Below the pieces are notes generated by a model. It made no database searches, had not been told where the DNA came from, and saw only the letters and a program-made list of their open reading frames with translations. Both the position numbers and the translations under genes were made by a program. A stretch of 64,000 bases of DNA from contig CAYTMV010000003.1 of assembly GCA_964439015.1 (NCBI GenBank), positions 22,986-86,985 of the forward strand. The letters run 5' to 3'. Numbering within the stretch: the stretch's first letter is position 1; every line of letters starts with the position of its first letter. Source of the stretch: Gemmobacter sp964439015. GTDB taxonomy: Bacteria > Pseudomonadota > Alphaproteobacteria > Rhodobacterales > Rhodobacteraceae. Shown in pieces: positions 48,710 through 56,935 of this stretch.

Positions 48710-50899
48710 TCAGGCCGCCTGGGCGGGCGATGCGAAGCGGCTGTAGAAACTTTCACCCTTTTCAGCCATCTCGCGCAGCAGGGCGGGCGGCGCGAACCGG
48801 GCGCCATGGTCAGCCGCCAATCGGTCGCAGATCTCGACCGCGCGGGGGGCGCCGATCATGTCCAGCCAGCCGAACGGGCCGCCCGACCAGGGCGCAAAGC
48901 CCCAGCCGAGGATCGCGCCCACGTCACCCTCGCGGATGTCGGTCAGCACCCCTTCTTCCAACGCGCGCACCGCCTCTAGCACCTGTGCCATCAACAAGCG
49001 GTGCTGCACCTCGGTCAGGGCGGGTTGGCGTGCGGCCACCGGCCATTCGGCCGCCAGCCCTTCCCACAGGCCCAGCCGGTCGCCCTTGTCGTCATAGGCA
49101 TAAAACCCGGCCTTGGCCTTGCGCCCCAGACGGCCCTGATCGGCCAGCCGGAAGATCACCTCGTCCACCGCCCCGTCGGGATAGGCATCCCCCATCGCCG
49201 CGCGGGTGGCCTTGGCGATCTTGACGCCGAGGTCGATCGAGGTCTCGTCCACCAGTTGCAGTGGCCCTAGCGGCATGCCGACCAGCTTGGCCGCGTTTTC
49301 GACCAGCGCGGGTTCGACCCCCTCGGCCACCATGCGGATACCCTCGTTGATATAGGGGATGATGCAACGGTTGGCGTAGAAGAACCGGGCATCGTTCACC
49401 ACGATCGGGGTCTTGCGGATCTGGCGCACGAAATCCAGTGCCTTGGCCACGGCCACGTCGCCGGTCTGTTTGCCGCGGATGATCTCGACCAGCAACATCT
49501 TGTCGACCGGCGAGAAAAAGTGGATGCCGATGAACTGCGCGGGGCGCTGGCTGGCGCGGGCCAGGGCCGAGATCGGCAGGGTAGAGGTATTGGTGGCAAA
49601 GATGCACTCCGGCCCCACCGCCGCCTCGACCTTGGCCGTCACCTCGGCCTTGACGGCCGGGTCTTCAAACACCGCCTCGACCACCAGATCACAGCCCGCC
49701 AGTGCGGCATAGTCCGTGGTCGCGGTGATGCGACCCAGCACCTCTGCCTTGCGATCGGCGGTGACCTTGCCGCGCTTCACGCCCTTTTCGAGCAGGTTTT
49801 CCGAATGGGCCTTGCCGCGATCGGCGGCCTCTTGCGTGGCGTCGATCAGCACCACCTCGATCCCGGCATTGGCGCTGACATAGGCGATGCCCGCCCCCAT
49901 CATGCCCGCGCCGATCACGCCCAGCTTGCGCACGGTCTGATCGGCCACCTGCGGCCGGTTGGCGCCCTTTTCCAGCGCCTCCTTGTTGATGAACAGCGAC
50001 CGGATCATCGCACTGGACGAGGGGTTGAGCAGCACCGAGGTGAAATGCCGGGCCTCGATCTTCAGCGCGGTGTCAAAAGGCACCAGCGCGCCTTCATAGA
50101 CCGCGGCCAGCAGCGCCTTGGCTGCCGGATAGACGCCCAGCGTCTTGCCCAGCACCATCGCATTCGCCCCGGTGAAGGTCATGAAGCCCGCCGGATGATA
50201 GGGCGCGCCGCCCGGCATCTTGTAATCCTTGCGGTCCCAGGGCTTGACGCAATCGGCCTCGGTCGCGGCCAGCACCCATTCGCGGGCGCGGGTCAGCAGC
50301 GCCTCGGGGGCAACCACCTCGTCGATCAGACCGGCAGCCTTGGCGGCCTTGGGATCGCTCAGCTTGCCTTCCAGCAAGAAGGGGGCAGCGCCCATCGCGC
50401 CCAGCTTGCGGATCAGCCGCGTGGTGCCGCCCGCGCCGGGGAAGATGCCGACCATGATCTCCGGCAGGCCGATCTTGGCCTTGGGATTGTCGGCGGCGAT
50501 AATGCGGTGGCAGGCCAGCGGCAGTTCCAGCCCGATGCCCAGCGCAGTGCCGGGCAGGGCCGCGCAGATCGGTTTTGCGCCCTTCAGGGTCTTGGGGTCC
50601 ATGCCGGCGCGCTCGATCTTGCGCAACACGCCATGCATCTGCAACACGCCGTCAAAGATTGCCTGCGCGCCGCCTGCCCGCATGCCGGCGATGACGTTCA
50701 GGTCCATACCGCCGGCAAAATCCTTCTTGCCCGAGGTGATGATGATCCCCTTGGCGGCAGGGTCGGCCAAGGCGCGGTCCACCATCTCCGACAGCGCGGT
50801 GAAGGCCTCGGTCGACATGACGTTCATCGACTTGTGCTTGACGTCCCAGGTCAGGGTCACGACGCCATCTGCGTCCATGTCATAGCTGAAATCGGTCAT
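48710..50899 (-). CDS. fadJ: Fatty acid oxidation multienzyme (enoyl-CoA hydratase / 3-hydroxyacyl-CoA dehydrogenase)
   Basis: The 729-residue product has the hydratase domain at about 1-190, with both catalytic glutamates in view (GIGLELPLACHR and GLPEIMVGIFPGAGG), and the dehydrogenase half from about 325, with the NAD motif VIGAGMMGAGIAYVSANAGIEV, the catalytic histidine in IGIHFFSPVDKMLLVEI, and a two-part C-terminal domain. This is the soluble FadJ/FadB alpha subunit. Its thiolase partner is encoded upstream in the same operon. Its ATG overlaps the cupin stop by four bases. The enzyme acts on fatty acyl-CoA in the cytoplasm. Confidence 0.93.
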   Translation of the reverse strand: MTDFSYDMDADGVVTLTWDVKHKSMNVMSTEAFTALSEMVDRALADPAAKGIIITSGKKDFAGGMDLNVIAGMRAGGAQAIFDGVLQMHGVLRKIERAGMDPKTLKGAKPICAALPGTALGIGLELPLACHRIIAADNPKAKIGLPEIMVGIFPGAGGTTRLIRKLGAMGAAPFLLEGKLSDPKAAKAAGLIDEVVAPEALLTRAREWVLAATEADCVKPWDRKDYKMPGGAPYHPAGFMTFTGANAMVLGKTLGVYPAAKALLAAVYEGALVPFDTALKIEARHFTSVLLNPSSSAMIRSLFINKEALEKGANRPQVADQTVRKLGVIGAGMMGAGIAYVSANAGIEVVLIDATQEAADRGKAHSENLLEKGVKRGKVTADRKAEVLGRITATTDYAALAGCDLVVEAVFEDPAVKAEVTAKVEAAVGPECIFATNTSTLPISALARASQRPAQFIGIHFFSPVDKMLLVEIIRGKQTGDVAVAKALDFVRQIRKTPIVVNDARFFYANRCIIPYINEGIRMVAEGVEPALVENAAKLVGMPLGPLQLVDETSIDLGVKIAKATRAAMGDAYPDGAVDEVIFRLADQGRLGRKAKAGFYAYDDKGDRLGLWEGLAAEWPVAARQPALTEVQHRLLMAQVLEAVRALEEGVLTDIREGDVGAILGWGFAPWSGGPFGWLDMIGAPRAVEICDRLAADHGARFAPPALLREMAEKGESFYSRFASPAQAA

Positions 50900-51378
50900 T
50901 TCTGATCTCCCTCGGGGGTCTTGAAGGGACTGCCGTCCTTGTGGGTGAATGTGGCGCGGCCGCCTTCCAGCGTCAGCATCAGATCAACATCGGAATAGGT
51001 CGCCACCTCGCGCGGGGCTTTCGATCCGACGACAAGAAAACGGGCCGGGCGGTCTGTGCGGTTGATGAAGTGGTGCCCGTCGGGTTGGCCCGCGGGAAAG
51101 GCCGCGCAATCCCCCGGCCGCATCTCGGTCGCGCCGGCATCCGTGACCATGGTGCAGATGCCTTCGGTCACCATGACGAATTCATCCTCCGCCAGGTGCC
51201 AGTGCCGCAACGACGACAACGCGCCCGGTTCCAGCATGACAAGGTTGACGCCGAACTGCGTCAATCCGCCCGCCTCGCCCAGCCGCATACTGGAGCGTCC
51301 CGCCATCATCGCCGCGTAGGGCGCAGGATAGATCGAGCCGGTCTTGACCGGCACCTTCGCAAGGTCGATCTTCGCCAT
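50896..51378 (-). CDS. Cupin-domain protein in the beta-oxidation operon
   Basis: The 160-residue product is a single cupin barrel. Metal-binding motif parts are HWHLAEDEFVMVTEG (HxH and Glu, near residues 60-75) and the second part PDGHHFINRTDRPARFLVVG. The overall form resembles cupins that sense or bind small organic acids, or simple dioxygenases; a function cannot be given. It lies between the thiolase and fadJ with one-base and four-base overlaps, so it is in the same transcript and its role probably relates to acyl-CoA breakdown. Confidence 0.78.
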   Translation of the reverse strand: MAKIDLAKVPVKTGSIYPAPYAAMMAGRSSMRLGEAGGLTQFGVNLVMLEPGALSSLRHWHLAEDEFVMVTEGICTMVTDAGATEMRPGDCAAFPAGQPDGHHFINRTDRPARFLVVGSKAPREVATYSDVDLMLTLEGGRATFTHKDGSPFKTPEGDQK

Positions 51379-52589
51379 CACACCCTCTCGATGATGGTGG
51401 CGGCGCCCATGCCGCTGGCGATGCACAGGGTCGCCAGACCCACGCCCTTGCCGGTCCGTTCCAGTTCGTCCAGCAGGGTGCCGATGATGATCGCACCGCT
51501 GGCGCCCAGCGGGTGGCCCATGGCGATGGCGCCGCCATTGACGTTGACCTTGGCAGGATCGACGTCGAACGCCTGCATGAAGCGCAGGACCACGGCGGCG
51601 AAAGCCTCGTTCACCTCGAACAGGTCAATGTCGCCAATGGTCATTCCGGCATCGCGCAGGATCTTTTCGGTGACCGGAACCGGTCCGGTCAGCATGATCG
51701 TGGGCTCGGTGCCGATACGGGCGGTGGCGCGGATGCGGGCGCGCGGTTTCAGGCCCATCGCCTGCCCAAACGCGGCATTGCCAATCAACATCGCCGCCGC
51801 CCCATCCACGATGCCCGAGGAGTTGCCGGCGTGGTGGATATGCTCGATCCGCTCCAGATGCGGATATTTCATCAACGCCACCTTGTCGAAACCGGGCATC
51901 ACCTCGCCCATGTCCTTGAAGGCCGGGCGCAGGGCAGCAAGCGCCTCAAGCGTGGTGTCGGGGCGGATGTATTCGTCACGATCGAGGATCGTCAGGCCAT
52001 TGCGATCCTTGACCGGCACGATCGAGCGGGCAAAGCGGCCCGCAGCCCAGGCTGCCGCGGCCCGTTTCTGACTTTCAACCGCCAGCGCGTCGGCCTCCTG
52101 CCGGGAAAAGCCGAACTGGGTGGCGATCAGATCGGCCGAAATGCCCTGCGGCACAAAGTTGACCTTCATTGCCAAAGACGGATCAACGGCGATCGCCGCC
52201 CCGTCCGAGCCCATAGGCACCCGGCTCATCATCTCGACCCCGCCGGCGATATAGGCCCGTCCCACGCCGCCCTGCACCTGGCCTGCGGCGAGGTTCACCG
52301 CCTCCATGCCGCTGGCGCAAAAACGGTTGATTGACAGGCCGGGGATACGCTCGTCGAGGGACGATGCCAGAACGGCCGAGCGCGCCAGGCAGCCACCCTG
52401 TTCCGCCACCTGCGTGACATTGCCCCAGATGACATCCTCGACCGCATGCCCCTCCAGGCCGTTGCGGGTCGCAAGCGCATCCAGCATCTGCGCGGACAAT
52501 GCGACCGAGGTCACCTCGTGCAGGCTGCCGTCCGTCCGCCCCTTGCCACGCGGGCTGCGGATTGCGTCAAAGATAAAGGCCTCGGTCAT
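51378..52589 (-). CDS. Acetyl-CoA acyltransferase (3-ketoacyl-CoA thiolase)
   Basis: The 403-residue product is a thiolase that cuts 3-ketoacyl-CoA with CoA to release acetyl-CoA. The nucleophile is Cys 91 in INRFCASGMEAVN; His 359 in NGGAIAMGHPLGASG and Cys 389 in ATLCIASGMGA complete the active site. It has the longer form without the gap of acetoacetyl-CoA thiolases. The start at 52589 follows AGGATATGCG; the open frame beyond is in the upstream intergenic repeat. It overlaps the cupin gene by one base. Confidence 0.93.
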   Translation of the reverse strand: MTEAFIFDAIRSPRGKGRTDGSLHEVTSVALSAQMLDALATRNGLEGHAVEDVIWGNVTQVAEQGGCLARSAVLASSLDERIPGLSINRFCASGMEAVNLAAGQVQGGVGRAYIAGGVEMMSRVPMGSDGAAIAVDPSLAMKVNFVPQGISADLIATQFGFSRQEADALAVESQKRAAAAWAAGRFARSIVPVKDRNGLTILDRDEYIRPDTTLEALAALRPAFKDMGEVMPGFDKVALMKYPHLERIEHIHHAGNSSGIVDGAAAMLIGNAAFGQAMGLKPRARIRATARIGTEPTIMLTGPVPVTEKILRDAGMTIGDIDLFEVNEAFAAVVLRFMQAFDVDPAKVNVNGGAIAMGHPLGASGAIIIGTLLDELERTGKGVGLATLCIASGMGAATIIERV

Positions 52590-52633
52590 CGCATATCCTC
52601 CTGTGCGCCCCTCGGGGGCCGATCCGTCGCTCG

Positions 52634-52688
52634 CGGGGGCTTCGCGCCCCCGCACCCCCGCGGGGTATTTTCGTCATGATGAAGAAGG
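52634..52688. repeat. Family A repeat, diverged half copy
   Basis: The hairpin CGGGGGC-TTCG-like turn-GCCCCCG at 52634-52652 is followed by CCCCCGCGGGGTATTTTCG (52655-52673) and CATGATGAAGAAGG. It resembles one arm of the full repeat at 941 and 60034. It lies between the start of the thiolase gene and the small hypothetical gene. Confidence 0.5.
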
Positions 52689-52817
52689 GTTTGTTAACCT
52701 TCTTCTGCTGTCATTCCCGGGCGGTACAGGCTGGGGAGCCGATGACCGCTCATGGTGAAGTGACGGTCCACCTCCGACCAATCGTTTCCTTGGAACGTGC
52801 AGCGGCTGGTGGACCCG

Positions 52818-52850
52818 ATCATGGTTTCACCATGATCCAAATACCCATTC
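52818..52850 (-). repeat. Short intergenic repeat (family B), copy 4, with its own dyad
   Basis: GATCATGGT (52818-52826) and ACCATGATC (52829-52837, across TTC) form a dyad, followed by CAAATACCCATT. Reverse complement of the copy at 47337, with slight changes. It lies between the thiolase and the small hypothetical gene. No gene is seen in the rest of 52590-52874. Confidence 0.6.
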
Positions 52851-52874
52851 CCCCCTGCCCATTCCGCGCGACCG

Positions 52875-53087
52875 TCATGCCTTGCGCGCCTCCAGTTCGG
52901 CGTTGAACAGCCGCAGGCGGTGCGTGAGGGTGTCGCGGTCGATCACGCTGTCGAAATGTTCGAACAGGAAGGACAGCGCCTCGCCCTCGTCCAGACCCGC
53001 GTCCTGCGCAAAGCGTTTCAGGCGGCGGTAGCCGTCTTCGGTCATCGCAATGGGAAAGCGGCGGGTCAGGCGGAAGCGTTTTGGCAT
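52875..53087 (-). CDS. Small conserved hypothetical protein
   Basis: The 70-residue product (MPKRFRLTRRFPIAMTEDGY at the start, then RRLKRFAQDAGLDEGEALSF) has the look of a short ribbon-helix-helix-like or helical regulator, with a basic N-terminus and an acidic helix near residue 35. The gene lies between the acyl-CoA dehydrogenase gene, 62 bases away, and the thiolase gene in the beta-oxidation operon. I do not recognise a family. The start at 53087 is chosen because upstream residues are low-complexity; a longer frame to 53138 exists. Ribosome site is weak (GGAGACCACG). Confidence 0.6.
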   Translation of the reverse strand: MPKRFRLTRRFPIAMTEDGYRRLKRFAQDAGLDEGEALSFLFEHFDSVIDRDTLTHRLRLFNAELEARKA

Positions 53088-53148
53088 CGTGGTCTCCGAT
53101 GGGTAGGGCAGGCCCGAGCATGAGTGCGGGCCTGCCATCCGGCGCAGC

Positions 53149-54921
53149 TTAGAACGCGGCCTCGTCCAGCGCCATCACCGGATCGGCCCCGCTTTCGATC
53201 CGCGCCAGATGCATGGTGCAGGCCGGCAGTTCGCGGGCGGCGTAATAGTGGGCGGTGTCGATCTTGGCCTGCAGGAAGGCGGCATCCCCTTTGCCAGCGT
53301 CCAGGCCGCGGGCTGCCGCTGCGGCCATGCGCAGCCACATCAGCCCCATGCAGACATGGCCCATGAGGTGCATGAAGTCATAGGCGCCGGACAGTGCGGC
53401 ATTGGGGTTCTTGATGCCGTGCTGCATGAAATACATGCCGGCGGCCTGCAGTTGTTTCGAGGCGGTTTTCAACGCCTCGACCACCGGGGCAAGGCGCGGG
53501 TCGTCGTGGGCCTTGCACTCGGCTTTCACCATCTCGAAGAACGCCATCACATGCTTGCCGCCATCCGCGGCCAGCTTGCGGCCCACCAGGTCCAGCGCCT
53601 GCACGCCATTGGCGCCCTCGTAGATCATGGCGATCCGGGTATCGCGAACAAACTGCGCCATGCCGTTTTCCTCGATATAGCCATGCCCGCCCCAGACCTG
53701 CTGGGCCAGCACCGCGGTCTCGAACCCCTTGTCGGTCTGGAAGCCCTTGATGACCGGGGTCAGCAGCGAGATCAGGCCATCGGCGGCTGCATCGCCCTTG
53801 CGATGGCTGGCGTCGATCAGGGTCGCGCCCCAGAAGGTCAGGGCGCGGGCCCCTTCGACAAACGCCTTCTGCGCCAGCAGCGTGCGGCGGATATCGGGAT
53901 GCACGATCAACGGATCGGCGGGACCAGAAGGGTTGGCGGCACCGGTCACGGCGCGGCCTTGCAGGCGGTCGCGGGCATAGGCGACGGCGTTCTGGTAGGC
54001 AGCCTCGGCCACCGCGTAACCTTGCAGGCCGACACCGATCCGGGCCTCGTTCATCATGGTGAACATGGCCTTCATGCCCTTGTGCAGATCGCCCAGCAGC
54101 CAGCCGGTCGCGCCGTCATAGTTCATGACGCAGGTGGCGTTGCCGTTGATGCCCATCTTCTCTTCGATCTTGCCGCAGGACAGGGCGTTGCGCGCGCCGA
54201 GGCTACCATCGCCATTGACCAGAAACTTCGGCACGATGAACAGGCTGATGCCCTTTGTGCCCTCGCCGCCGCCGGGGGCCTTGGCCAGCACCAAGTGGAT
54301 GATGTTTTCGGCCAGATCATGTTCGCCGGCCGAGATGAAGATCTTCTGCCCGGTGATGCGATAGCTGCCGTCGGCCTGCGGTTCGGCGCGGGTGCGCATC
54401 ATCCCCAGATCCGTGCCGCAATGCGGCTCGGTCAGGTTCATGGTGCCGGTCCAGTCGCAGGCGACCATCTTCGGCACATAGGTGGCCTTTTGCGCATCCG
54501 TGCCATGGGTCAGGATCGCCGAGACCGCGCCATGGGTCAGGCCCTGATACATGTTGAACGCCATGTTGGCCGACACGAAGATCTCGCCCACCGCGGTGCC
54601 CATGATATAGGGCAGGCCTTGACCGCCATATTGTTCCGGGAAGTCAAGCGCGGTCCAGCCGCCCTGCTTGACCGCTGCGAAGGCCTGCTGGAACCCTTCG
54701 GGCGTGCGGACGACGCCGTTTTCCAGTCGGCAATGCGCGCGGTCGCCGGTGATGTTCAGCGGTGCCAGCACCTCAGAGGCCAACTTGCCGGCTTCTTCCA
54801 GCACGGCGGAGGTAAAGCCCGCGTCCAGATCGCCATAGCCGGGAATGTCAGATGCCGGCAATGCCAATACGTCCTGCAACAGGAACTGCATGTCCTTCAC
54901 GGGGGCGGTATAGATGGGCAT
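53149..54921 (-). CDS. Acyl-CoA dehydrogenase with extended C-terminal domain
   Basis: The 590-residue product is a flavin-dependent acyl-CoA dehydrogenase of the long FadE-like type. In order: N-terminal helical domain with LDFPEQYGGQGLPYIMGTAV, central beta domain with ITGQKIFISAGEHDLAENIIHLVLA, C-terminal helical domain with GGHGYIEENGMAQFVRDTRIAMIYEGANGVQALDL, then an extra 120-residue domain typical of these enzymes. The catalytic Glu is the one in MIYEGANG. It performs the first step of fatty acid beta-oxidation. It heads the operon that ends with fadJ. Confidence 0.93.
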   Translation of the reverse strand: MPIYTAPVKDMQFLLQDVLALPASDIPGYGDLDAGFTSAVLEEAGKLASEVLAPLNITGDRAHCRLENGVVRTPEGFQQAFAAVKQGGWTALDFPEQYGGQGLPYIMGTAVGEIFVSANMAFNMYQGLTHGAVSAILTHGTDAQKATYVPKMVACDWTGTMNLTEPHCGTDLGMMRTRAEPQADGSYRITGQKIFISAGEHDLAENIIHLVLAKAPGGGEGTKGISLFIVPKFLVNGDGSLGARNALSCGKIEEKMGINGNATCVMNYDGATGWLLGDLHKGMKAMFTMMNEARIGVGLQGYAVAEAAYQNAVAYARDRLQGRAVTGAANPSGPADPLIVHPDIRRTLLAQKAFVEGARALTFWGATLIDASHRKGDAAADGLISLLTPVIKGFQTDKGFETAVLAQQVWGGHGYIEENGMAQFVRDTRIAMIYEGANGVQALDLVGRKLAADGGKHVMAFFEMVKAECKAHDDPRLAPVVEALKTASKQLQAAGMYFMQHGIKNPNAALSGAYDFMHLMGHVCMGLMWLRMAAAAARGLDAGKGDAAFLQAKIDTAHYYAARELPACTMHLARIESGADPVMALDEAAF

Positions 54922-54956
54922 AGCTTGTCCTCCTTGCGATGTCGGTCTGGGCCGGC

Positions 54957-55364
54957 TTAGCCGCCGGCGCTGAATTTTTCGATTTCGGCCGCGCCCTTGG
55001 CCATTTCGGCGCGCAATTCGCTGATCGCCTCGTCCAGCTCGGCGCGCTGATGCTCCATCGCCGACAGCCGTTCTTCTGCCAGCGCATAGGTGCGCTGCAA
55101 CTGGGCGACATTGCTGCCGCTGCGGTCATACATGTCCAACAGCTGGCGGATGTCTTCGAGGCTGAAGCCAAACCGCTTGCCGCGCAGGATCAGCGTCAGC
55201 CGTGCCCGATCGCTGCGCGAGTAGAATCGCCGCGTGCCATCGCGCAGCGGGAACAGCAGTTCCTTCTGCTCGTAAAAGCGCAGGGTGCGCGGCGTCACCT
55301 GGAAGGCGTCGCACATCTGGCGGATGGTCAGCAGGTCTTCAGCGGTCACGGCGGGTCCGGTCAT
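54957..55364 (-). CDS. MerR-family transcription regulator (first of two)
   Basis: The 135-residue product has a MerR winged helix at about residues 12-82 (LTIRQMCDAFQVTPRTLRFYEQKELLFPLRDGTRRFYSRSDRARL) and a long coiled-coil dimer helix (about 90-125, VAQLQRTYALAEERLSAMEHQRAELDEAISEL). There is no effector cysteine set, unlike metal-sensing MerR. It is 35 bases upstream of the acyl-CoA dehydrogenase gene and on the same strand, so it probably controls the beta-oxidation operon. It resembles the LiuR or PsrA-like MerR proteins of alphaproteobacteria. Confidence 0.85.
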   Translation of the reverse strand: MTGPAVTAEDLLTIRQMCDAFQVTPRTLRFYEQKELLFPLRDGTRRFYSRSDRARLTLILRGKRFGFSLEDIRQLLDMYDRSGSNVAQLQRTYALAEERLSAMEHQRAELDEAISELRAEMAKGAAEIEKFSAGG

Positions 55365-55417
55365 GCAAATGGCTTACCCACCGATGATGGGGGCTTTTGC
55401 ACACATTACCAGACAGA

Positions 55418-55450
55418 TTGACGTTCGCGTAAACGTAACGTGACGTCAGA
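55418..55450. promoter_or_regulatory. TACGTTTACGCGAACGT-like dyads before the first MerR gene, candidate operator
   Basis: On the minus strand CGTTACGTTTACGCGAACGTC lies between the two MerR genes, made of repeated ACGTNNACG parts. Nearby GTGACGTCA at 55440-55448 is another symmetric unit. This is the kind of AT-bounded ACGT dyad bound by MerR regulators of acyl-CoA breakdown. Confidence 0.45.
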
Positions 55451-55468
55451 GGGGCGAGTGACGTGATG

Positions 55469-55855
55469 TCAGCCGCCGCGCTTGGTCGCCGCCTCGGCCG
55501 CGGCGGTGTCGCGCAGGGCCCGCAGATCGGCGATCGAGGTCTCAAGTTCGCTTTTCTGCTGCTCAAGCGCGGCAAGCTGGCGGTCGGCAAGCTCGATGAA
55601 GGCGGAAAGCTGCGGGGCTTCGCCGTTCTTGCCATAGATCAGCAACCACTGGCGGATCTCTTCCAGAGAAAAGCCGAACCGTCGACCGCGCAGGATCAAC
55701 GTCATCCGCGCCACCTCGCGCGGGGTGTAAAAGCGCGTGCGGCCTTCCTTTTGGGGGGAAAGCAGCTCGATATATTCGTAATACCGCAAGGTGCGGGGCG
55801 TTACGTCGAACTTTGCGCACATTTCCTTGAGGTTGAGGCGGTTGGCTTCGGTCAT
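55469..55855 (-). CDS. MerR-family transcription regulator (second of two)
   Basis: The 128-residue product has a MerR winged helix (LNLKEMCAKFDVTPRTLRYYEYIELLSPQKEGRTRFYTPREVARM) and a coiled-coil (LADRQLAALEQQKSELETSIADLRALRD). It is a close paralog of the regulator before it: the RxLRGxRFGFSLEEIRQWL motif is shared. Two tandem copies in front of one operon may mean two effectors or a repressor pair. The start at 55855 is from the homologous N-terminus. Confidence 0.83.
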   Translation of the reverse strand: MTEANRLNLKEMCAKFDVTPRTLRYYEYIELLSPQKEGRTRFYTPREVARMTLILRGRRFGFSLEEIRQWLLIYGKNGEAPQLSAFIELADRQLAALEQQKSELETSIADLRALRDTAAAEAATKRGG

Positions 55856-55982
55856 GGCGGCCCTCCTGCCGGGCAGACTAGGGCCAAGCGGGGGGAAAGC
55901 GCAATGGGCGGGGATGTGACACGGCAAGGGGTTGCGTGTGGCGGCAGGGCGTGGATCATGGCGCGGCGTGAAAGGAATCCCG

Positions 55983-56429
55983 ATGTCAAAGCCCGACAGT
56001 CTTGAAATCGCCCGCCAATTCATTGCCACCTTGCCCCATTCGCGGGCGCTGGGCATGCATCTGGATGCCCTGAGCGATGGGGTGGCGGTGATCTCGATGC
56101 CTTGGGATGCGCGCTTTGTCGGCGATCCCGCGACCGGGGTGATCCACGGGGGCGCGGTTTCGGCGCTGATGGACACGGCCGCGGGGGCGGCGGTGATCTG
56201 CCATCCGGCGGGGGCTGCGGTCACCGCGACGCTGGACCTGCGGATCGACTACATGCGGGCGGCAACCCCGGGCCAGCGCATCACCGCGCGGGCCGAATGT
56301 CACCACGTCACCCGCAGCGTGGCCTTCGTGCGCGCCACCGCCTTTGACGCGGACGAAGGCCGCCCGGTGGCGCAGGCGGTCGGCGCCTTTACCGTTGATC
56401 GCCCGGTCAAGGCAGGAGGCGCAGCATGA
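55983..56429 (+). CDS. PaaI-family hotdog thioesterase (first)
   Basis: The 148-residue product is a hotdog-fold acyl-CoA thioesterase. The core mark is VIHGGAVSALMDTAAGAAV near residues 55-73, which holds the catalytic loop HGG and the Asp at the start of the long helix, then ATLDLRIDYMRAATPGQRITARAEC. Such enzymes release free acids from CoA. It faces away from the MerR genes and starts a three-gene unit with the second thioesterase and a MATE exporter. AAAGGAATCCCG gives the ribosome site before 55983. Confidence 0.88.
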   Translation: MSKPDSLEIARQFIATLPHSRALGMHLDALSDGVAVISMPWDARFVGDPATGVIHGGAVSALMDTAAGAAVICHPAGAAVTATLDLRIDYMRAATPGQRITARAECHHVTRSVAFVRATAFDADEGRPVAQAVGAFTVDRPVKAGGAA

Positions 56430-56926
56430 AGGGCCAACCCGAACCCGTGCAGGTGGTCAAGACCCGTCGTGACGGCGCGCTGAACCGTCTGGTTGCCGGC
56501 GTGCCCTACATCCAGTGGATGGGCATCCGCTTTGACCGGCGTGGCGACGAGTTGACGGCGATCCTGCCCTTTCGGGACGAGTTGATCGGCAACCCCTTCC
56601 TGCCGGCGCTGCATGGCGGCGCGATTGCGGCCTTTCTGGAAGTGGCCGCGATCATCGAACTGTCCTGGTCCTCGCTGTGGGAAGAGATGGAGGCGGGCAA
56701 GCTGGACCCTGCGGGCGTCGATTCTGCCCATCTGCCGCCCCTGCCGCGCACGATCGACTTCACGGTCGATTACCTGCGATCCGGCCTGCCGCGCGATGCC
56801 TATGCCCGGGCGCGGGTCAACCGATCCGGGCGGCGCTATGCCTCGGTGCATGTCGAGGCCTGGCAGGACAATCGCGCCCGGCTGTTCGCGCAGGCGACCG
56901 GGCATTTTCTGATGCCCGAGCGTTAA
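56426..56926 (+). CDS. PaaI-family hotdog thioesterase (second)
   Basis: The 166-residue product is another hotdog thioesterase, with LHGGAIAAFLEVAAIIELSW as the active loop and helix, and TIDFTVDYLRSGLPRDAYARARV afterwards. It overlaps the first thioesterase by four bases. The catalytic Asp of the first gene is replaced by Glu in the helix (FLEVAA), which is within family limits. The two enzymes may form a heterodimer or act on different acyl groups. Confidence 0.86.
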   Translation: MKGQPEPVQVVKTRRDGALNRLVAGVPYIQWMGIRFDRRGDELTAILPFRDELIGNPFLPALHGGAIAAFLEVAAIIELSWSSLWEEMEAGKLDPAGVDSAHLPPLPRTIDFTVDYLRSGLPRDAYARARVNRSGRRYASVHVEAWQDNRARLFAQATGHFLMPER

Positions 56927-56935
56927 GCGCCTCAA

